This document shows positions 44,027 to 54,877 of a DNA stretch of 64,000 nt, piece after piece (within the stretch, counting starts at the first letter, position 1; each line of letters starts with the position of its first letter). Both the position numbers and the translations under genes were made by a program. The notes under the pieces were generated by a model. The model saw only the letters and a program-made list of their open reading frames with translations, ran no database searches and was not told where the DNA came from. Source of the DNA: Xiphydria camelus (taxonomy: Eukaryota > Arthropoda > Insecta > Hymenoptera > Xiphydriidae); the NCBI GenBank assembly GCA_963678675.1, contig OY783198.1, forward strand, positions 13,872,311 through 13,936,310, in the 5' to 3' direction.

Positions 44027-45851
44027 CTATTTTGCTGCTTGAAAAGCCTCGTTACATGAATTATCCCACTTCCAGGATACATTCTTTTGCAGTAATCTAT
44101 AAAGGGGGTTAACAATCTTCGAGTAATTTCTAATAAACTTCGAATAATAGTTCATCAATCCTAGGAATGCTCTTAATTGAGTTACTTCAGTCGGTGCTGG
44201 CGTGTCAATTATTGCTTTCGCTCTTTCTTTAGAAACTTGAGTTCCTTCTCGACTCAATTCATAACCTAGGAATTCAACTTTCTCCCTGCCGAACTTACAT
44301 TTCTCTTTCTTAACGGTAAGTCCGCAGTCCTTTAATCTACGTAATACGGTAATAAGTCGCTCGTTATGGATAGTGCGAGTTGGACCGGAAATCAGAATAT
44401 CGTCAAAAAAACAAACTACACCCTCTAAGCTACTCAAAATAGTCTCCATTTCCCGCTGAAAAGACCGGGTGCTCACGCGATACCAAAACATAAACGATTA
44501 TAGGCAAATAGTCCCTTGTGTGTGGAAATAGTCACGAATGATTTCGACTCTTCTTCCAGTTCAACTTGCAAGTAAGCATGAGAAAGATCGATTTTCGTAA
44601 AAACTGTGCCTCCATTTAGAGTCGCTAATAGGTCTTGAACACGTGGTATCGGATACCGATCTACTTTGATATGTGGGTTTACCGTTACTTTATAATCTCC
44701 ACATATACGGATTTGACCATTGCTTTTCAAAACTGGCACAATGGGTCTTGCCCAATCACTACTTTCAACAGGTTCCATAACCCCGATTTCGACTAAACGA
44801 TCAATCTCGGCTTCCACTTTGCTTCGTAGAGCGTAAGGTACAGGTCTAGGTTTACAAAAAATTGGATTAACATTCTCCTTGACATGAAATTGAAATTTTC
44901 TTTTCGAATATTTCAAGAGTTCGCTAGAAAAAACTGTACTAAATTCGTTGATAATAGCATTAATGTCCCTATGACCCGCATTATCTAGCCAATCAATATT
45001 CGATTCCCTAGTTTCCTCTAGTAATTCCGATACGGGCACTGAAAGTGCACGATTCCAAGTTCGCCCGATAAGTGTTGGACCATTACCCGGTAGTACAAAC
45101 AAGTCTAATGCAGTAGATACAATTCCAAATTTAACCTCAACCTTGATAGCACCCAACGGTACAATCGTATGTCCTGGATGTGATTTGAAACGACGACCCG
45201 TTTTCTGGAGGTTTAACCTTTTCAATTCAACACGATTCGACCAATGTTTCTCTGAAATAACTGCTACGTCCGATCCTGTGTCGACTTCGCATTCCGTATC
45301 TATTTCCTGTATCTGTACAATAACTTTAATCGGCGCTATATTATATATTCCACTGTTCGACCGTTTGTCGAGCTCTATCTGTCCCTCTTCTAGGTGAAAC
45401 ATATTTTCAAAATCTACGGCATAATCATCGCACTGATTATTACAATCCTCCGAGTTCCCAATATAATTTTGCCTCGGATTATTCCCTTTTTTATTTAACC
45501 TACACACGCTAGCGAGATGTCCCCGTTTCTTACAAACGTTGCACGAATACTGTTTATATTTACATACGGCTGCTCGATGGTTTCTTTTGCCACAACAGTA
45601 GCAACGGATATTCCTGTCGTCGACCCGCTTGCCTTTCGACTGTGCACGCTGCGACGTCTTCTTAGATCCCACGAAGTTGATCGAAGTTGATTCCTGTTGC
45701 TTCCTCTGCGTCGATCCAATCTCCGCAGCATCCTTAGCCGCTGTTTCCAGTAGATGAGCCAACTCGGATGCTCGGTTGCAAGTTAAGTCCTTTTCTCCCA
45801 GTAGCTTCTTTTGAATGGAGAGTTCTCGTAGTTCCCATACAAACTGGTCTC
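44027..45851 (-). pseudogene. pol: B gag end, protease and reverse transcriptase
   Basis: The 45978-44473 ORF (its first about 40 residues lie in a MITE) begins with LRDQFVWELRELSIQKKLL from gag. It continues with two CCHC knuckles (CYCCGKRNHRAAVC, CNVCKKRGHLASVC), protease ECEVDTGSDVAVIS and RT up to YNRLCFGIA. A frameshift near 44485 moves RT to ORF 44491-44027, with VVCFFDDILISGPT, an FFDD variant of the YxDD box. In this lineage gag and pol appear to share one frame at this point. The catalytic Asp residues remain, but the gene is broken. Confidence 0.88.
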
Positions 45852-45855
45852 TTAA

Positions 45856-46580
45856 GGGGGTATTACTGTCTAGACGCTTGTTTTTAATGTAATTTTTAGG
45901 AATTAATTTTGCGAAAACTATCAAACCTACAGAGTGCCGGGGTTTTTGACGCATAATAAGACATGTTTCAACTAACAATACAAATTTTAATAAAACATTT
46001 TATTGGAATCTGTACAAGTTATGCGCTGTTATGCAAATCGTGGCGTGAGACGCTCGTCCAATCGGGCGACCATATTGTGGCGGTCCTAATCGTCTGAGAG
46101 AGAAGAACAAATTTTTTTTTAATCTATATGAATGTAGTTATCGTCTGAACTAGAACTAAGTAGGTACGACATTTTTTATCGCAATCGCAGCTGTTTGAAG
46201 ATTAACGTTTAATTTTCCCGAAAAATTGTCAACTAAAACATGAGAGCAGGGCTAAAATATTCAAGCTATCGGGATTATTCTAGTTCAGACCATAGGTGAA
46301 GGTTCCCTCGAAATGTGTGCAAAACCAGAAGTCAATCGGTCCAATAGTTTTTGAGAAAAACGTGCGCCCGACTTGAAAAATGTCGTTTCGAGAAAAACGC
46401 GTTTAAAGTTGATGACTACCTGCTGCGCCCCAACGCACCGCAGCCTTTAAGCCTCTGTAACTATAGGAGTTCTACGAATTTCAAATTAGTATTTTTGAGA
46501 CACATTCTCAAACTCCCAAATTATAAGAAAATGCAAGAAAAAAAATCGAATTTTTGAAGCGTCTAGACAGTAATACCCCC
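45856..46580. mobile_element. 725-bp TTAA-flanked MITE in B gag
   Basis: Ends GGGGGTATTACTGTCTAGAC and GTCTAGACAGTAATACCCCC are exact inverted repeats over about 22 bp. TTAA lies at 45852-45855 and 46581-46584. The gag frame continues across it (GNHL on one side, RDQFVWEL on the other). It contains GAGAAAAACG(C/T)G-type repeats and no gene. It is piggyBac-like by target site. Confidence 0.88.
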
Positions 46581-46584
46581 TTAA

Positions 46585-47243
46585 GTGATTTCCCAGATTT
46601 TCACCAAATTCACAATACGCTGAGAGCTTCTTTAAATTTTTCATAAATTCTTGCGTGTTTTCGCCCTCAGCTTGGTGACATATTGTTTAAATTTAAACCT
46701 CTCCGTAATTATGCTAGGCTTGGGTTTTAAATGATTCGACATAGTGGTGATCAAATCGTTAAACGTTTGCGACGCCGGTGTGACCGGTGTGCATAGGTTA
46801 CGGAGTAGAGCGTAACCCTCACTACCAAGCAATGCGATTAACAACGATATCCTTTTTGTATCGGGGATATCGTTGGCAAGAAAGTACTGTTCCAACCTTT
46901 CACGCCACATTGTCCAGTCTTCGTGGATGTCGAATTCCTTTAATTCTCCAATCCTCGATGTAACGATTTGTTGCACCGTGCTTTGCGATGCTCCGCTTTC
47001 TAGGTTAATTTTCCATTCCGCCTTTTGTGCCAAAAAATGTTGCTGTTCCAGAGCCAATTGTTTCTGTTGCTCCGTGATTTGCTTCATTTCCTCCGCCAAG
47101 TCCGCTTTTCCTTTTTCGAGCTCCTTTAGCTCCTCTTGCCGTCTCCTTACGTCTTCCATCATTTTACCGACACGTTCACTCTTGATGGATTCCTTTTTCT
47201 GCGATCTTTTATCGCCCGCGATCACTTTTCCCGATACGTTCAC
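46585..47243 (-). pseudogene. gag: B gag
   Basis: The minus ORF 47243-46641 (200 codons) starts with a charged stretch, then a clear coiled coil (RRRQEELKELEKGKADLAEE onward), and then the capsid region WTMWRERLEQYFLANDIPDT and LLIALLGSEGYALLRNL. A frameshift at about 46660 moves to MKNLKKLSAYCEFGENLGNHL, which runs into the MITE at 46580. Homologous blocks occur in copy C at 53030-53360. Gag forms the particle shell. It is non-functional here. Confidence 0.85.
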
Positions 47244-47371
47244 TCTCGACGATTATTTACGCGATCCTTTATCGCACGTGTTAATTTTATTCACGACACG
47301 CGGTTTCACGAAATCGATGAATATCTTGGCGATCCTTTATCGCACGTGTTTATTTTTACCCTCGTCGCCAC

Positions 47372-48663
47372 TGTAATGTTCTTACGATATTAATGCACGC
47401 ACTAGTTTCGATTAACAAAGAGTTTATTAACAGAAGTTACAAAATGAACAAGAGAACTTAGAACGATGCCGGAGGACCATGCGTATAGCTTAACGGTCGG
47501 GCGAGAAGAGAGACTAGACACTTTTAGCAAACCCTAAAATTTTCTGCGTATCCCTATCCGTATCCGTAAACTTATCGACTTACGTTGGCCGCAAAATAAC
47601 CGTTTAAGCAAGCATCGATCTACCCATACGTATACGAAACCGAAAGCAATAACCTCAAAAAAACTGTCAAAGAACTTAGTTATTGGACAGAGTGTTCTTA
47701 TTTTTTTATTGATAATATTTATTTAAGTAAGAGCTAAAAATCTTGTTTTTATTCATTTAAATTAGACTGTTTAATAACTGCAAGGTGTCCAATAGATAGG
47801 TAGATAGTTTATTTCGGCCCACTGGCCTAGAAAAGGACTTGGCAAGTAACAAACATATTCCCTACAGTGTTCCTCCCATACCAGCATTCCACAATTCTTC
47901 CCATGCATACTTCTCTTTACGTAAACCGTTATCATTCCTCTCTATCATGTATTTTGTGCGCGTTTTCTCTTTCTCCTTCTCTTTCTTCCTCTGGTTTATC
48001 GTTCTTAGCCACGATACCTTCTTGCTTGACGCCCCTTCACTTAAGATCTCCTCTCTCGTTAACTCCGTTCTCTCAAGGTGACCAATAACTGGGTGGTTTA
48101 CCCTAATTATTGTACATAATTATGGACGATATACTTCACCCCATCCTAATTGATAAGGCCGATGAAGATGACGACAATTTGGACGATCTAGTTAAGGGCA
48201 TATTTTACACGATGGGGACCTCCTGAGTAACTGGGCAGCTCTCTATGGAAATTTCGATCTTGCCTTTTATAACGATAGCCTCAGCTTTGCCATGTTTAGG
48301 TTTAGTAGAAGGGATATACCGAGGCTAGCCACGGCTCTACAAATTCCTGACCCGATTGTTGTAACTCGAGTTTCCTTAACAAGTATATACAGTCCTATTG
48401 ATCTATTTCTTAGGAGGGTTTTATCCCTAGTAGCAGAGGATATCTGTCAGACATCTACAAGATGTTTATATGTCTAGAAAATGATATCTATATTTGGTAT
48501 AAATGTGGTCGAAATCTAGATATAGACAGCGCGTAGATATCTGACAGATATCCTAAGTTGACAAGAATCGATATGACTCGTCGGACACGTATCGCGCAGG
48601 CGGCGCTGTGCTCGCGTAACGCGTACTCCGATAGATGGCGACATAGTAGCTAAAGGCACTACA
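47372..48663 (-). repeat. 5' LTR of B, split by insert J
   Basis: Positions 47372-47512 and 48573-48663 match the two halves of the other LTR. The PBS-like GTGGCGACGAGGGTAAAAAT abuts 47371 on the minus strand, and leader sequence with repeated GATCCTTTATCGC words lies at 47200-47371. Confidence 0.87.
47513..48572 (+). mobile_element. Insert J (about 1.06 kb) with HARBI1-like fragment
   Basis: This DNA is absent from the matching position of the other LTR. On the + strand MDDILHPILIDKADEDDDN starts at 48123, and SLSFAMFRFSRRDIPRLATA (48280-48340) is followed by LQIPDPIVV. That resembles the N-terminal region of HARBI1/PIF transposases, where an F-R-F/M-x-x-x-D-I/F-x-x-L motif precedes IPD. 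Frames are broken, and no catalytic domain remains. A hairpin GGATATCTGTCAGA...TCTGACAGATATCC spans 48438-48553. Ends and duplication are unresolved. Confidence 0.5.
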
Positions 48664-48668
48664 CCCCT

Positions 48669-49050
48669 TCTTCATTCACTCTCGTTATTGAAGAATTAAA
48701 AGTGAGGTTAACTGAGATTCATTAAATCAATGACACTTTTATTAAATTTATTCTTTTACGTACACAATCTAGTGTTGATTCTCCGTAAATTTTCATGTCT
48801 AAAAGTGCTTTTCACACGCCGTATCTTATACGATACGATTATTTTACTTGACTGCACTTCACTGACACTGCGCGAATTTCGCAACCTAGAAATAACTATC
48901 GATTGTCTATATCGATCGCTGTCACTCACTCTGCTCCTTTGAATACAGCGAGCGCAACCAATAAACGAGTGGGGTAAGGGGAACTTGGCTGTCAGTCAAT
49001 ACTTATGCCGTCAATCCAGTATTGGTCGGCGGGACAAGTATTGGCAAATT
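48669..49050. repeat. Right arm of foldback element N
   Basis: Inverted partner of 35868-36240. The match covers about 48700-49050, with the spacer and the duplicated CCCCT at the left. No coding sequence. Confidence 0.85.
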
Positions 49051-49735
49051 AGGCCACACCCGTCATGACTATCCTGAGCGAAAAACCCTGTATACACTGA
49101 AAATGCACATTGAAAATAATATCACATGTCTTATATGGGGCAACGGGGCTAGTTGTAACACTTTTCATACTATTGTCTGTAACTTGGGTCTAATGAAGAA
49201 AATGAAAAATATTTTATCACGAGTATTTAGCTCATTTATTTAGCTACCATTCTCAATATTAAAATAGTATATTTTCGTGGCGCCTTCGAATTACTGTACT
49301 GTATTAGTGATTTTACAGAAGGCGCAAAAGGCGCAAAAAAACTAAATAATTTAATTAAATCAATAACCCCTTAAGTTTTGGTACTGGAAATAGACGTGGT
49401 TAGTTGTTAATTTCTGAATAATTTGCTGTAATATTTTCAAATTAAATAACTAAATCTGATAAGTTAAAATTTTACTAATCATCATGCACATAGCCTATTT
49501 CGGCTATATAGTAATATTCACATAGGGGATTGGGCCAGTGAACTTCATAAGGAAAACATGCATTTAGTCAAAATTTGTATTCAAATACCTAATGGACGAA
49601 CAAATAACTACATAGGTAACTGATAGGTATCTTTGAAAAAATCATTTTACTTTCAAGTGTCTATCAAGACTATCAAATTTAGATTTATCAATCTTTAAAG
49701 CTTCATTATACAAAGACTTTACTAATTAATTGTCC
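49051..49735. other. No supported gene
   Basis: AT-rich sequence with a small imperfect hairpin GGCGCCTTC...GAAGGCGC at about 49280-49330. The 73-aa ORF 49022-49243 has no recognisable domain. The left limit of transposase family H is somewhere here. Confidence 0.4.
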
Positions 49736-50402
49736 AGGCTTCTTTGGTTTTCTTTGTTGTAGCTCAGTCCAATCATCAGCATGTCTAAGTTTGAAGAAAA
49801 CTTCTCCTTTTTTGTATAGCAAAGCTCTAATAGCAACGACAATTGCGTCGCTGGCTTTTTTACCAATAAGAGTAATGTATTAATAGAATTAGGAACTTAA
49901 GTACGTAATTTTTGTGATGATAAAAAAATAATACTGTGAAAAATAAAAAATTATGTGACTGTGGCTATAGAAAACAAGTATAGAAACACAGACCTTAAAG
50001 CGGGTAATAAAATGCGAAGAAAATAATTTTTTTTACCTTGTCTTACTGAAGCATAATTTGAACTGAGTGCTTCGTAGTTTTTGAAAAATGGAAAATCAAA
50101 ATAATTGACAATGTATGGCTGCCTGAGACGAGCTTGACGGATGATGCTTACATAGTCCATGGGCGTGAAAATTAGAGAAATAAACAGCCTTTCCAAAGTG
50201 GAATGGACACTTTCATCGTGGTGTGACCCTTCTCTAATATGATCTGCTCAACAACTTTTTCGAGGTATCTAAGTGTGTAATCTGACAGTGCACTAACGAG
50301 AAATTTGTTTTTGTTCTGATAAGTACAACCGTCTGAAATAAGTATTATTTTCTCATACTTAGTTCCTATTTTTTTCCAAAAAATGAATGATGCACACGTT
50401 AT
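49736..50402 (-). pseudogene. Transposase family H, C-terminal part
   Basis: Reading leftwards on the minus strand: ILISDGCTYQNKNKFL (about 50345-50300), VVEQIILEKGHTTM, then ORF 50196-49951 with SLIFTPMDYVSIIRQARL and IVNYFDFPFFKNYEAL, and lastly ALLYKKGEVFFKLRH and DDWTELQQRKPKKPGQ near 49850-49740. This order (SDGCxxQNxN, then GHTxME..S, then DY...AR, then a KxPxP end) is that of an unnamed arthropod transposon protein family seen widely as uncharacterized proteins. The first Asp resembles a DDE/RNase H-fold residue. Many frameshifts. The link is from memory of the family, not a search. Confidence 0.5.
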
Positions 50403-50592
50403 AATTTAACTTAACTTTCATTAGGTAATAATCAGGCCAAACAACTACACGTCTGACATTTTGGTTCCTCTTCGAGACCTCTTCTATTACGTCTCTGAAG
50501 AGGGCTCGAAGAGGAACCAAAACGTCAGACGTGTAGTGATTCTTGTTGTTGCTTGGCCTGATTATTACCTAATGAAAGTTAAGTTAAATTAA
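50403..50592. mobile_element. 190-bp palindromic MITE in transposase H
   Basis: ATTTAACTTAACTTTCATTA at the left end is mirrored exactly at the right. The arms continue through AGGTAATAATCAGGCCAA and ACTACACGTCTGAC. The centre is near 50497 around TCTGAAGAGG. It separates the middle (50593-50811) from the C-terminal part of H. Confidence 0.8.
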
Positions 50593-50811
50593 TTTTAAAC
50601 TACTAAGTACAGGCAAAAGAAGTATTATCTTAAGAATGCACGTTATAAGCTCATTTGCCGTTACCGCTCCATCACCTTCATACCAAATGTAGCAGTGCAC
50701 ATCTTTGTAGTTGTTGAAAAAAACTGCGAAATTGTGGAGTTGAAGTTTTTGCTTGTAGTATTGTTTGGACATGAGTAGCTTAGGACAAAGAAGAACGCTC
50801 TGTTTATCCAT
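50593..50811 (-). pseudogene. Transposase family H, middle part
   Basis: The minus ORF starting at 50811 reads DKQSVLLCPKLLMSKQYYKQ, LHNFAVFF and YIWYEGDGAVTANEL. It matches the family block where a F-D-x-Q-x-V-L-x-C-P motif is followed by a YY-K-x-K-L-x-x-H-N-F block and a W-x-E-G-E/D-G block. The Asp of MDKQ is the likely first catalytic acid. Interrupted at its 3' end by the palindromic MITE. Confidence 0.55.
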
Positions 50812-50969
50812 CGTGATTACAAGAGTATTGTCAGAGTAAGATGCTATTACATTTTGTTTCGCAACCTTAGCTTCTCCTTTTTTTTAATATATGCCGTCAC
50901 ACGTATCAAAGCCGACACACGTATCACCTCGATCTTTACGTGGGTGAAATATGGATATTTTATTTACTT

Positions 50970-51371
50970 CTAAAACTCACTGAAATGCTTGCGTTCAACT
51001 GAATCACACTGATTTTCTAAACACCATTTTTTATATACATCATGCATGTGCCTGTAAGATCTAAACCAATCTTCAACATAGACTTTTGTACTAGAAGACC
51101 GGCAATAATGACTCGGCATTTTCGGAATTAAATTTAGCCACTTTTCTACGGATTCAAACCTCTGGTTATTCGTATTTGCCCTTTTTACCAATTTCCTTTT
51201 CTCCAAATGGGTTTTTGTTCTTTTTCTTTTGATTCCCACCTTACCTCCTCTTCTGTCACGTTCGTCGTTGTTTTTGCCACCAGGTTTACTATTACTGCCA
51301 ACATTAACCTCATTTCCTTCTTTGTCATTGTTACCATTATTGTTACTATTTTTCAGGTCAAACGTTGCCAA
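50970..51371 (-). pseudogene. Transposase family H, N-terminal part
   Basis: A 133-aa minus ORF: a low-complexity Asn/Gly/Lys-rich start (NSNNNGNN, KRKRTKTHLEKRK) and then WLNLIPKMPSHYCRSSSTKV and YRHMHDVYKKWCLENQCDS. The W-L/F-x-x-I/L-P-K-x-x-S-H-Y-C/R-R-x-x-S motif is characteristic of this family just before its C-x-x-C region. It ends near EFLV-type sequence at 50970. Part of the same broken gene as 50593-50811. Confidence 0.55.
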
Positions 51372-52288
51372 AAAAAAGCTTCTACATACTCTGACTTTTA
51401 TAACAGAAGGATCAGGTAAGTACTAGCAGTCAAATCCATTACATTTTCGTGGTTTCTTCTGTGTGGTTTTTCTTCTTCTTATGATGGGCCTAATGTAAAC
51501 TAAACCTTTAATGTAAGCTTTTTTTGCTTCCCAAGAATCTAGATTCCAAAATAATGCGAATTGTTTTTTTCCTTACTCATGCCCATTTCGAGGCCTTTTC
51601 CAGCCTATTTTTAGACCGTAAGATGGCGTTTTTCCCGCGTGACACCGACCGGGAGTCCGCAGGCTGTCAAAAGATTGCTTAGTCCGAAGTGGGTCCTTTT
51701 TCCAAACTAATAAACGCAACGTGAAATGAGCCGTATATACTTCTGTTTGTTTTGTTTTGAGAAATGGGCATTCGTTAGAAAAAAAATAGTAGATGTCATT
51801 CGACTGAAATCCTCGGATTTTTAAGACTGTGTTTAGGCCATAACACGAGGCATGGTGAGGGGACGAGCCTCGTCCTCCTACCGTACCTCGTGTTATGACC
51901 TAATTAAACACAATCTGAAAAACCTTGAATTTCTGCCTAATGACAATTTCTAATTTTTTCAGATATTATTCCGTATTTGAAGCTTTTTTTTGTTTGTTTT
52001 TTCTTGCTTTTTTTTCGCCATGCTTTTCCAATTCTCCATGTGTACATAACTTTGCTCTTAATTCCATTGTTTTCTTTTCTACTTGTACATACTTCTTTTT
52101 AGATACTTGTTTAATAGATTGATATTCTTTTCCGTGTAAGCGTAGTTTTACATTTCTTTCTCTTGCTTTTGTGTTTTTTTTCATTAGCGCCAAAATGATC
52201 TATACTATTAAGATAACGATTGACCTTTTACCGTCGATGACTATGGAATTAATGTTTTCTTTTAGAATAAGGCTTGCACATTCATCCA
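51372..52288. other. Upstream part of H and spacer with a hairpin at 51825-51918
   Basis: The minus ORF 52193-51966 (KLRLHGKEYQSIKQVSKKKY, then ELRAKLCTHG) looks like the very N-terminal basic region of family H. Positions 51372-51820 show no gene. A hairpin of about 94 bp lies at 51825-51918 (GATTGTGTTTA...CATAACACGAGG with its complement GTACCTCGTGTTATGACC), probably another small palindromic insert. Confidence 0.45.
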
Positions 52289-52545
52289 TGTAGTGTCTTT
52301 AGTAGTTTAAACCCCGGAAATGCTACTGTGTCGCCCCCTATTAATGTACGCGTATCGCGATCGCCGCACCGCTAGTTCGACGCGTATCCGACAAGACATC
52401 GTCGACTCTCTGTCTCCTCCCGACCGCGAAGCTATCCACATGTATCAAACCGGCTTTTCTACTTTTCATGTTCGTTATAAACTTCCGTTATTAAATCCTG
52501 TTGTTCTAAAAATAGTGCGTGCATTTATTAACCAAAAACATTACA
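52289..52545 (+). repeat. LTR of Gypsy copy C
   Basis: It begins TGTAGTGTCTTTAGTAG and ends AAAAACATTACA (257 bp). It is related to the B LTR in minus orientation (TGTAGTGCCTTTAGTTAC...CATTACA) but diverged. TTTTGGCGACGAGGATAAAA follows as the primer-binding region, and then a GATAAAGGATCGC-type leader as in B. The 97-aa ORF inside is fortuitous. No second LTR is in the window. Confidence 0.8.
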
Positions 52546-52770
52546 TTTTGGCGACGAGGATAAAAGTTAACGTGTGCGATAAAGGATCGCAAAAATATTC
52601 GTGGATTACGTAAAGAACGGCGTGTCGGAGTAAAAATCACCACGTGCGATATAGGATCGCGAAAAATATTCGTCGGCTACGTAAAGGACGTGTTGGGATT
52701 AAAGTTAATGTGCGCGATACAGGATCGCGAAGATATTACTCGATTACGTAAAGTGAACACGTGTCGGTAA

Positions 52771-53626
52771 AATGATGGACGACGTAAGGAGACGGCAAGA
52801 GGAGCTAAAGGAGCTCGAAAAAGAAAAAGCGGACTTGGCGGAGAAAACAAGGCAAATTATGGAGCAGCGGAAACAATTGGCTATGGATGAGCAACATCTT
52901 TTTGGTACAAAAGGCGGAATGGAAAACTAGCCTAGAAAGCGGAGCATCTCAAGGCGCAGTACAACAAATTTTCACATCGAGGATCGGCGAATTAAAGGAA
53001 TTCAACGTTCACGAGAAGATTGGACGCTGTGGCAAGAAAGGTTAGCGCGATATTTTCTCATCAACAACATTCCGGATACAAAAAGGGTATCGCTGCTAAT
53101 CACGCTACTAGGTAGTGAAGGTTACGCTCTACTCCGCCACCTATGTATATCGGTCGTTCCGGCGAAAAAGTTATTCGAAGAATTGATTAGAATCTTGTCA
53201 AACCATTTACGGCCAAAGCCGAGTATGATAACAGAAAGGTTTAAATTTAAGCAACGCCGCCAAATTGAGGGCGAAGAAATAAAAGTATTTTTGGCAAACC
53301 TCAAGGAATTATCGATATACTGCGAATTCGGGAAGGATCTCGACAACCACTTAAGGGACCAGTTCGTATGGGGACTGCGGGAAGTCCATCCAGAAGCGAC
53401 TACTCGGAGAAAAGAACAATCGAGCAGTCGAGTTGGCTCAGTTATTGGAAACTGCAGCTAAGGATGCTGTTGACATTGGATCGATACTGAGGAAGCAACC
53501 GGAATCGATCAACTTCGTGGGATCTAGGAAATCGTCGCAGCAATCGAAATCCAGGCAAGTCGACAGCAAGAACATCCGATGCTACTGTTGCGGCAAGAGC
53601 AATCATCGAGCGATCGTATGTAGATA
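52771..53626 (+). pseudogene. gag: Gypsy copy C gag, truncated
   Basis: ATGATGGACGACGTAAGGAG near 52771 opens a coiled-coil N-terminus (RRRQEELKELEKEKADLAEK), which frameshifts near 52905. LLITLLGSEGYALLRHL (about 53095) and ELSIYCEFGKDLDNHLRDQF (ORF 53183-53461) follow. Then ORF 53433-53642 runs to the knuckle CYCCGKSNHRAIVC. Every block matches B gag. The element is cut at about 53625 by TIR element O. Its pol and second LTR are missing from the window. Confidence 0.85.
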
Positions 53627-53964
53627 TACAGGGTGTCCGTAAAGTATGGAAACGGTTGAATATCTCGAAAAGTATGCTTCAAATCGGGAAACGAAAAAAT
53701 ATGTATCTGATATATTTAAAAGAACTATCAAATGACACCAAGATTGATCCCACACCCCAACCCCTGTAGGTGGGGGAGGGGGAAGCTTCAAAATCTTAAA
53801 TAGGAACCCCCACTTTTGATTGTATATTCGCATTCTACATTAGAAACTACATAACTTTTATTTGAAACATTTTTTTCGATTCGTGGCAGATTGCGCTATA
53901 ATCGACGAAATTCAAATTTTTCGGTTTGTGTACAAACAGCAAAGTGTACAAAACAAAACCTGTA

Positions 53965-54075
53965 AATGTCGATGAATTGAGAGAAAAAATAATACAATGC
54001 TCGAATATGATAACAGCAGAAACTTTGCAAAAGGTAAATGACAACATGTGTATGCACGATTTGGGACACTGTTAA
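53965..54075 (+). pseudogene. Transposase C-terminal remnant in O
   Basis: A 36-codon stretch from AATGTCGATGAATTG to TAA at 54073, with NVDELREKI and MITAETLQKVNDNM. This matches the N-V/I-D-E-L-K/R-x-R-I...I-T-x-E-x-L-Q-x-V pattern near the end of IS630/mariner-type transposases of arthropods. No catalytic residues remain. Confidence 0.55.
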
Positions 54076-54113
54076 GTAGCTGAAGGTGAGCAATTTCAAC
54101 ATTTAATTAATTA

Positions 54114-54236
54114 GGGGACTCATCTGAATCAAGCACCCCGATGGTGACAGGCGAGGGGACTCATCTGAATCAAGCACCCCGATGGTGAGAGGCGAGAGGA
54201 CTCACCTGAATCAAGCACCCCGAAGGGAACAGAAAA
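54114..54236 (+). repeat. Three 41-bp tandem repeats in O
   Basis: GGGGACTCATCTGAATCAAG starts at 54114, 54155 and (as GAGGACTCACC) 54196, each followed by CACCCCGA(T/A)GG. They lie between the two arms of O. Confidence 0.85.
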
Positions 54237-54741
54237 CTATTATGTCCACGTCGTTGCTTCTGGGTTACGCTAAAAGTACTTTTTTACCAGATTTTTAAAT
54301 GTCTAACGACAACAGATTTACTGTAAATTCAAATTTGCAAAACAAAAATTACAGCAAATGTAAATTTCTATCGCAATTGTATTGCAGAATCGAATAAATC
54401 GACTCTCAATTGCAAAAACCGAAAAATTTGAATTTCGTCGATTATAGCGCCATCTGCCACGAATCGAAAAAAATGTTTCAAATAAAAGTTATGTAGTTTC
54501 TAATGTAGAATGCGAATATGCAATCAAAAGTGGGGGTTCCTATTTAAGATTTTGAAGCTTCCCCCTCCCCCACCTACAGGGGTTGGGGTGTGGGATCAAT
54601 CTTGGTGTCATTTGATAGTTTTTTAAAATATATCAGATATATATTTTTTCGTTTCCCGATTTGAAGCATACTTTTCGAGATATTCAATCGTTTCCATACT
54701 TTACGGACACCCTGTATACCGTAATACCGTATACCGCACGT

Positions 54742-54869
54742 CCCGTAAGAAACACAACAAGGGACATTTTTCTTCGGCAGTATTTGCCGACGGTGTTTGA
54801 GTCTTTTACATGTGCACCGTTGGCAAATACTGCCGAAGGTAAATGTCGCTTGTTGCGTTTCTTATGGGA
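54742..54869. repeat. Palindrome 1 of a cluster
   Basis: CCCGTAAGAAACACAACAAG on the left is mirrored by CTTGTTGCGTTTCTTATGGG on the right, with CTTCGGCAGTATTTGCC near the centre at about 54806. Non-coding. Confidence 0.75.
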
Positions 54870-54877
54870 TACCGTAT

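Larger units (their letters stand above)
36339..48663 (-). mobile_element. Element B: minus-strand Gypsy with nested insertions
   Basis: The LTRs start TGTAGTGCC and end CATTACA on the minus strand, with CCCCT duplicated at 36334-36338 and 48664-48668. Order on the minus strand is LTR, PBS-like GGCGACGAGGGTAAA, gag, PR, RT, RNase H, integrase, a GTGTGGGGGAA purine tract, then LTR. It contains element A in its 3' LTR, two TTAA MITEs (42080-42813, 45856-46580) and insert J in its 5' LTR. Several frameshifts and stops make it defunct. Gypsy copy C at 52289 is a relative in the opposite orientation. Confidence 0.9.
53627..54716. mobile_element. Element O: 1.1-kb mariner-derived TIR element
   Basis: TACAGGGTGTCCGTAAAGTA and its complement are the ends, inside a TATA context at both sides (TA duplication). 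The arms are about 300 bp each (CCCCAACCCCTGTAGGTGGG and complements). Between them, 53965-54075 on the + strand reads VDELREKIIQCSNMITAETL, like the C-terminal region of mariner-type transposases that end in NGGHFEHLL. The rest of the gene is deleted. Confidence 0.8.

Noticed and set aside
52320..52613. 97-aa ORF upstream of Gypsy C gag
   Set aside because: It lies within the LTR and primer-binding region of copy C.
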